A DNA stretch of 64,000 nucleotides from Brassica napus (taxonomy: Eukaryota; Streptophyta; Magnoliopsida; Brassicales; Brassicaceae), in the NCBI RefSeq assembly GCF_020379485.1, contig NC_063450.1:47520681-47584680 (forward strand), written 5' to 3'. Positions within the stretch are counted from its first letter, which is position 1. Every line of letters starts with the position of its first letter. The notes below the pieces were generated by a model, which was not told the DNA's origin, ran no database searches, and saw only the letters and a list, made by a program, of their open reading frames with translations. Shown here piece by piece: positions 57,851-64,000 of the stretch. The translations under genes were made by a program, and so were the position numbers.

Positions 57851-59302
57851 ATGGCAGAAGACAGAAACAGCGGTAATAACACCTTAGACCCACTACTCCA
57901 ATACATGACCATCCCCAGAATGAGAGAACCTCCTCCGATCCTCTTCCCCGTACCCGAAGAAGGCGAAGTCGCGATCCCCATGCCCATGACACCAAAGGAG
58001 TTCAAAGACCGTTTAATCTTCGGACCCTTCTCCCGCTCCCCGCGTGACTCCTCCTCTCAGTACTTCGAATCCCTCTCCCAGAAACACTCCCCCTCTTCTT
58101 CCACCGCTGCCGCCGGAGAAGCATTCTCCGACGCCTCGACCGCCGACCCTCTCCTCCCGCCGCAGCCTGAGCCATGGTCTCACGGCCACGCGCTCCACCG
58201 CTCCAAAACCGCACCGGCGATGGCCGTGATCAACGACCACCACCACCACCCGACGCCTCAGCAGAAGGACCTCGACTCGTCGCGCTCCGTCGTGAGGCAA
58301 GCCTTCGCTCTCCTCGTCGTGTACCTCTCCTTAGGCGTGCTCATCTACTGGCTGAACCGCGATCACTACGTGGTGAATCAGACCCATCCCGTCGTCGATG
58401 GGTTGTACTTTTGCATCGTGACAATGTGCACGATCGGTTACGGAGACATAACTCCGAACAGTGTCGTCACCAAGCTGTTCTCGATCATGTTTGTTCTTGT
58501 CGGGTTTGGTTTCATAGATATTTTACTTAGCGGGATGGTTTCTTACGTTCTTGACCTTCAAGAAAGCTATATGCTAGACTCCGCTAAGCGGAGAGACGAG
58601 CCTGATCATAAAACGAGGTCGTATATAATCGATGTGAAGAAAGGGAGGATGAGGATTAGGTTGAAAGTTGGTTTAGCGTTAGGTGTTGTGGTCTTGTGCA
58701 TTGCTCTTGGTGTTGGGATAATGCATTTTATCGAAGGAATCGATTGGTTGGATTCGTTTTATCTCTCGGTTATGTCGGTTACTACTGTTGGGTATGGAGA
58801 CAGAGCGTTTAAGACGCTGCCCGGTAGGCTTTTCGCCGCGGTGTGGCTGCTTGTGTCTACGTTAGCCGTGGCTCGAGCGTTTTTGTATTTGGCTGAGGCG
58901 AGAGTGGATAAGAGGAATAGAGAACGGGCGAAGAAAGTGCTGTGTGAGGCGATGTCTGTCTCTCAGTTCTTCGCTGCTGATATCGATAACAATGGCTGTG
59001 TGAGGTATTTTATATGCTTTGACACACTCTGTTAGGTTTCAAAATGAATCTTTAATTGCATTTTATGGATACAAGACATGTTATATATGCTTTGTTTGGT
59101 AGCTCTAATGTGATATATATTCTTGTTTTTTTGTGTGTGTGTTTGTAGTAAAGCAGAGTATGTGATTTACAAACTGAAGGAGATGGAGAAAATAACGGAT
59201 AAAGACATAACTCCAATCTCAAAACAGTTTGACAAACTCGACCGATGCAGCAATGGAAAGATTACTCTTGGAGATCTCTTGGATAGTAGCAGTGGCGATT
59301 GA
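57851..59302 (+). CDS. TPK3: Two-pore K+ channel TPK3-like, 435 aa
   Basis: Two exons (57851-59004, 59149-59302), in phase. The long N-terminus has a 14-3-3 site HRSKTAPA (about 116-123). Four membrane helices surround two pore loops: TMCTIGYGDIT (about 191-201) and SVTTVGYGDRA (about 309-319). The second pore follows the usual TVGYGD form. Two C-terminal EF-hands: DIDNNGCVSKAEYV, split by the intron, and DKLDRCSNGKITLGDLL. Plant TPKs are Ca2+- and 14-3-3-regulated K+ channels of the vacuole membrane; TPK3 has also been placed in thylakoids. Length and position fit At4g18160 as I recall. GC content is high in the first half of exon 1, as in other crucifer TPKs. Confidence 0.93.
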
Positions 59303-59967
59303 TCCTCTTGCAACTTTTTTTTTGGTTTTAGCTTAGTTTACAGTAGTTGTTAAATTACAAACCTAATCAACGATGCTGAATGATTAATGATAATTGATAA
59401 GTAGTCAGGTCTCTAGTTTACTTAAAAAGAGCTTGAACCGATTTTAATTGGTCTTGCCTTGCGAGTCAATCACTCATCCAATGTGTATAAATTTGAGTGC
59501 TTAATGGTCTTGGTTCGGTGCACATAACACTTCCACGCTTCTCTTTCATCCTCTGTTAGCTATTCGAAGATAGACTACCAACTCGTGACCGGCTGATCTG
59601 ATGCGGAAAAGGCAAAACCGAAGACATAATTACAGTCTTTGGAGTATTTTAGAAAGAATATTGCGATACATGTAAACATTCCCAAGTTTTCTAGTTACTA
59701 ATGTTTATCAATAACTGCGTACTTGTATGGCCCTTATCTACGGAGCAATTGTTGTCCCGGTTCTGATTCTAATGCCTAACTATTATCATGTTACCCATTC
59801 CAACTAGGTTTTTGTTTTTATTATAAAATAGTTTGATATTGTAACTCCATTCTACGTGTTTCATTGATATTAATATTATACTACTGCAGTTTTGTCATAT
59901 GTCATTGCAGTGTCATGTTACCAGAACTACAATCAAATAGACAAGATAAACGTTCGTTTTATGTTTA
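59303..59967. other. TPK3 3' UTR and spacer
   Basis: No gene seen. A short GC-richer stretch (59450-59620) carries no recognisable motif. Confidence 0.45.
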
Positions 59968-60309
59968 CTAGGGGCATAGCCTCCGCGCAAGCGCGGGGTC
60001 GGGTACATTGTTATTGTCTTAACTAGTTTGGTGTACGGGATATTTTCGGGTGGGTAAATGGTTAATGCGTTGTGTAGTTTGGTGTAGGGGATGTTGTTCT
60101 TTGTTTTTTAAACATTTGTATTTTCGGCTGAACTTAGGGTGATGAACGGGACATTAGATGTTGTACAACTTCACTAGATCGATATAAGAACGAGTGGTGA
60201 AATCATATGTGTTGATATTTTATATATGATTAGTATTATTAGCATATTCATGTTCAAAAGATGGTGCCATAGGGTTGGTTAGGTTGAAATGAGTGAGTTG
60301 TTAGTATAT

Positions 60310-61800
60310 TTTTGTTAAATGGTGTAAGGGAAATAATATAAAATTTGGTATTAAGAATTATGCAATTTATAGTGGATTTTTTTCCGAATACATGACCCAA
60401 AAAGGATATGTGTTAATCTGTTTAATTTTTGTTCTGAAAGTATGTTGTATATATATTGTTGTAATTGAAATTTATATGAGATTTAGGGGTTAGGGAATTG
60501 GTTAGGGGTAAATATGTAATCGTGAGGAAAAAAATGTTTTTATGTTTAGTTTTTATTGAAATTTTAAGTAGTACGTAAATGATACTGGAGGTCAAAACAT
60601 GATAACTTTTTTTATTAATAGTATATGAGATTGACTTATAAATTACTTTCCTGACAGACTGTGAAAAGAATATAAAAATTCTCATATTTCTTAAAATTTA
60701 TATATATTATATAGTTATATAACTATCTATTTTATGAGTTTACTGGATTCATGGAAAATATTTTGTTGGTTTCTTAAATATTTAAATGGTTTAACATAAA
60801 ATTTGAACTGGTGTATGGTGTATGGGAAATAATATAAAATTTGGTATTAAGAATTATGCAATTTATAGTGGAATTTTTATACATGACCGAAAAAAGATAT
60901 GTGTTAATCTGTTTAATTTTTGTTTGAAAGTATGTTGTATACATATTGTTGTAATTAAAATTTATATGATATTTAGGGGCTAGGGAATTGGTTAGGGGTA
61001 AATATGTAATCGTGAGGAAAAATGTTTTTATGTTTAGTTTTTATTGAAATTTTAAGTAGTACGTAAATGATACTGGAGGTCAAAACATGATAACCGTCTT
61101 TATTAAAAGTATATGAGATTGACTCATAAATTAGTTTCCTGATAGACTGTGAAAAGAAAATAAAAATTCTCATATTTCTTAAAATTTATATATATTATAT
61201 AGTTATATAACTATCTATTTTATGAGTTTACTGGATTCGTGAAAAATATTTTGTTGGTTTCTTATATATTTAAATGGTTTAACATAAAATTTGAACTGGT
61301 GTATGGTGTATGGGAAATAATATAAAATTTGGTATTACGAATTATGCAATTTATAGTGGAATTTTTTTCGGATACATGACCCAAAAAGGATATGTGTTAA
61401 TCTGTTTAATTTTCGTTCTGAAAGTATGTTGTATATATATTGTTGTAATTGAAATTTATATGAAATTTAGTGTCTAGGGAATTGGTTAGGGGTAAATATG
61501 AAATCGTGAGGAAAAAAAATGTTTTTATGTTTATTTTTTATTGAAATTTTAAGTAGTACGTAAATGATATTGGAGGTCAGAATATGATAACCTTCTTTAT
61601 TAATAGTATATGAGATTGACTCATAAATTACTTTTCTGGCAGACTGTGAAAAGGAAATAAAAACTCTCTTATTTCTTAAAATTTATATATATTATATAGT
61701 TATATAACTATCTATTTTATGAGTTTACTGGATTCGTGGAAAATATTTCGTCGGTTTCTTAAATATTTAAATGGTTTAACATAAAATTTGAACTGGTGTA
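60310..61800. repeat. 490-bp tandem repeat, three copies
   Basis: The word GAATTGGTTAGGGGTAAATA recurs at 60495, 60985 and 61479. All copies share GTTTTTATGTTTAGTTTTTA (with small changes), AAGTAGTACGTAAATGATA and ATATAGTTATATAACTATCT. Minus-strand frames shared by copies 1 and 2 (60422-60685, 60973-61173) diverge by frameshift and are not conserved in copy 3, so the repeat is non-coding. Confidence 0.9.
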
Positions 61801-62691
61801 GCTTTTCAATATAATGAATATATAATTGGCTGACAAAAAAAGAAAAAAATTGAATATATAAGTGTGGGTTTTAAAATGTTTGGGATTGAATTGCGGTGGG
61901 CCTTGGGTTTAATTTTGGTCTGATTCTAGGTTGTTTTTTTTATCCACAGTTGCATGTGATTCCTTGCTTGGTTAGAGTTTTAGTCCTTGTGTCCGGAGAA
62001 CGATAATTTTATTCGAAGGTATATGAGTGAAAATAAAAATTACGCTGGACTCAAGGTTTTTAAGTTTGACAATATGATATTCGAGTGTTTGATAGTTATT
62101 TGAATGAAAAAATTATAATATCAGGGAACGTGTCCGTCAAGCAAGCATTCGACTTTCTATAGTTTGGAAATGTTGTGTAGGCCTTTTTTAAACAGATGGT
62201 AGTGTTTACTTTACATGCCTATAGTACTACTTACACCCTAATGTATTAGTTGTGAAGATGAATCAAATTTGTAGTGCAATTTCTTAGTGTAAAAGTGTGC
62301 TAATCATGTTGTAGCCTCCCATTCAATGTTTTTTTTTTTTTTTTGTAAAACTCCCATTCAATGTTCGGGATACTATCTGCTGTGAGTTGTCATGTTTGTT
62401 CAGAGTTTTAAAATCTAAGAATGGTATAAAGTTGGTTTTGATTTGAGGAATAAAAGAATAACGTTGAAACATAGAAGGAGAGCGAAGAAAATTCGGTGAG
62501 ATGTATAGAAAAGTCAATAAAAGAGGAAACATTTCTCTCCAATCTTGCTCCCAAAACAGACGGGCCCGAAGACGAAGCTGCCAATTCCAAGTCACCTCCA
62601 CGGTTTGGAAGAAGGTTTTCACAGTGTTCCTGAAGTACATGTACGTGCTGTTTTAAAAATAGTGCTTTCAGTAAAGATATTGACATGTAAA
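61801..62691. other. Interior of the putative Helitron, no gene
   Basis: Holds a duplicated CTCCCATTCAATGTT word either side of a T-run (62316-62365). No coding support. Confidence 0.4.
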
Positions 62692-63760
62692 TTAGACAAT
62701 CTTGCTATGGTTCGCCATTGTGTTGTCTTCGGTAATGGTGGAGACAGTGAAGGTACGGTGGTTGGGAGTGAAGTTGAAAGGCATGACACGGATCTGAAAC
62801 ACAAACTCCTTCCCCGTTAGCCCTTCAAGACAACTTGGGAGATAGTCCTCTCCACCGTTTGAATTCTGCAGCAAGCCAGCAGTAATCGGAAGTTATAGTA
62901 ACCTTTATGAAATGCCAACACAAATGTAAATGTTTATGGGAGGAAAGAGAGTACCTCATCCAAGGCAAGAACAGCAGCTTCCTGTTTGGTAAGTTTGGTC
63001 ATCTCCTTATCGAAGACAACAAAGGTGGCGCTATCTTTTCCATCATCAACAGCAAGCTCGACAAGGAACCTTAAATTGAAACTACCTTAGCGATGGAGTA
63101 CAATGATAAAATTTAAATTGCGAAGAGAAAGAAAACGCACCAGGAAGCTCTAGGTTGGTGTTCGCAAGCACTTGAAGGTGGTCGTAACGCCGCACCATGA
63201 ACTTGTCGAACTTGATCACAGGAGCGTCCGTTTGGACCTCAACAATACGCGTTGAAGGGATGAAACGGATCACTGATGCTCTGTGATCTTGTACATGTGA
63301 GCGACCCGTGTAACTTCAAAACGGTCCAATCTCACAATAGAACCGTTTTCTAAGATGGCCGGTACTGGCTGGCCCGATTAGCTGGAATGAAACCGTGAAT
63401 CACCGAGTCCTGTAAGAAAATAAAAGATGATCATTAGTAGCTCATAAATAAAACTCATAGACAAAACAAAAAAAACATGATGAAACGTTTTCATATCTGA
63501 ACAAAGGAGAAGCTCTGTTATAGTTTAAGATAAAAAAACAAAAGAAATAGGTTTGAAATAATCCTCACCAATTCATCCAGGAGGAGAATGGTTATGCCCA
63601 TGAACTCGCCATTTTTGTTGATGTTCCGGGAATCCCAAAACCGGATGAGGCGACCAACAACTGCCTGAGCTGTTTTTCCGAGGCGAAGAGATTCGAACGT
63701 GGAGTAGGCGACGGCGACGGCGGCGGCGGCGTTATCTACTGGAGCTGCAGATGAAGCCAT
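62692..63760 (-). pseudogene. RPA1-like OB-fold DNA-binding protein gene, broken
   Basis: Minus-strand exons: 63760-63569, 63409-63141, about 63071-62955, 62865-62692. Exon 1 reads MASSAAPVDNAAAA, then the first OB fold of the plant RPA1-like (DUF223) family (VGRLIRFWDSRN, EFMGITILLLDE). Exon 2 continues (SVIHGFIPANRA, LDRFEVTRVAHMYKIT, VIRFIPSTRI) but has two frameshifts, near 63352 and near 63284. The following middle segment of the usual protein is absent. Exons 3-4 hold a Rep_fac-A_C-like part (DSATFVVFDKEMTKLTKQEA, EFVFQIRVMPFNFTP). It binds ssDNA in intact relatives; here it is unlikely to be functional. Confidence 0.75.
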
Positions 63761-63847
63761 TTTCGTAATAGAGTTTAGAGACTTAAACGAACGTTGAAAG
63801 TGGAGAAGAAACGTTTGAGGCAAATGATAGCTTACTTTGAGGAACTC

Positions 63848-63855
63848 TATATATA
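63848..63855 (-). promoter_or_regulatory. TATA box of the RPA1-like pseudogene
   Basis: TATATATA about 90 bases before the ATG at 63760, in otherwise GC-balanced upstream DNA. Confidence 0.5.
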
Positions 63856-64000
63856 GGAGGATTCTGGAGCCGTTACAGTATGAGGAAGCGTTTCTTCGTC
63901 AGAGGAGGTGCGTAGAAGAGCCATTAAGAGCGAGTTATAGAGATGTGAAGCCGTAAGAGGAATCGCCCCAGACGAAAGATTTGGAAGAAGGCGACGACAA

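Larger units (their letters stand above)
59968..63860 (-). mobile_element. Probable large Helitron, 3' end with tandem repeats and RPA-like gene; 5' end off window
   Basis: The minus-strand 3' end is textbook: hairpin CCGCGCTTGCGCGG (59996-59983), 11 bases, then CTAG (59971-59968) followed by T. Upstream on that strand lie three 490-bp tandem repeats and an RPA1-like pseudogene in the same orientation. Plant Helitrons often carry RPA1-like genes near the helicase gene, so one element spanning all this is likely. Linking the parts is inference, and no 5' TC end is visible before the window ends. Confidence 0.55.

Noticed and set aside
60422..61173. Similar minus-strand frames MRIFIFFSQS... in two repeat copies
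   Set aside because: They come from the 490-bp tandem repeat, diverge by frameshift and are absent in the third copy.

Overview
The window is nuclear DNA of a crucifer, most likely a Brassica or a close relative. The genes have many short GT-AG introns. The recognisable host genes run in the order I recall for Arabidopsis thaliana chromosome 4 around At4g18040-At4g18160: eIF4E, ABCB9, SH3P3, an At4g18070-like gene, RPL32 and TPK3. Those locus numbers are from memory, not from a search. Exon boundaries were worked out by hand from splice sites and reading-frame continuity.

Layout. 1-3805 is the end of a CACTA (En/Spm) transposon carrying a 166-bp minisatellite and a truncated transposase-associated gene. 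It sits inside exon 2 of an eIF4E copy (3806-4293) that also lacks its ATG and carries a 7-bp frameshifting insertion. 5653-14856 is a complete Mutator-like element (MULE) with a perfect 9-bp target duplication. It holds an intact spliceable Ulp1-type protease gene (plus strand, 931 aa) and an intact 784-aa mudrA-type transposase (minus strand), facing each other. Its non-coding parts are packed with GACGACTTA/TAAGTCGTC palindromes and include a roughly 650-bp near-perfect foldback lying in the predicted 5' intron of the transposase. 14866-23550 is AT-rich and gene-poor, with non-autonomous Helitron remnants.

The gene-dense core is 23.5-47 kb: ABCB9 (plus), SH3P3 (minus), a small Ser-rich protein gene (plus), a FAD-dependent oxidoreductase (plus), an ABCC13-type transporter of 32 predicted coding exons (minus) and RPL32 (minus) with a site II/telo-box promoter. 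Two hAT-like elements and one Stowaway MITE lie between them. From 47 to 57.8 kb the DNA is mostly transposon remnants, local duplications and one defensin-like peptide gene; a 1.43-kb Helitron with both ends lies at 55447-56880. TPK3 follows (57851-59302). Beyond it, a Helitron 3' end (59968), three 490-bp tandem repeats and a broken RPA1-like gene probably belong to one large Helitron running off the right edge.

The best candidate for something new is the MULE: apparently autonomous, with a self-complementary intron upstream of its own transposase and a palindrome array in every intron of its Ulp1 passenger gene.
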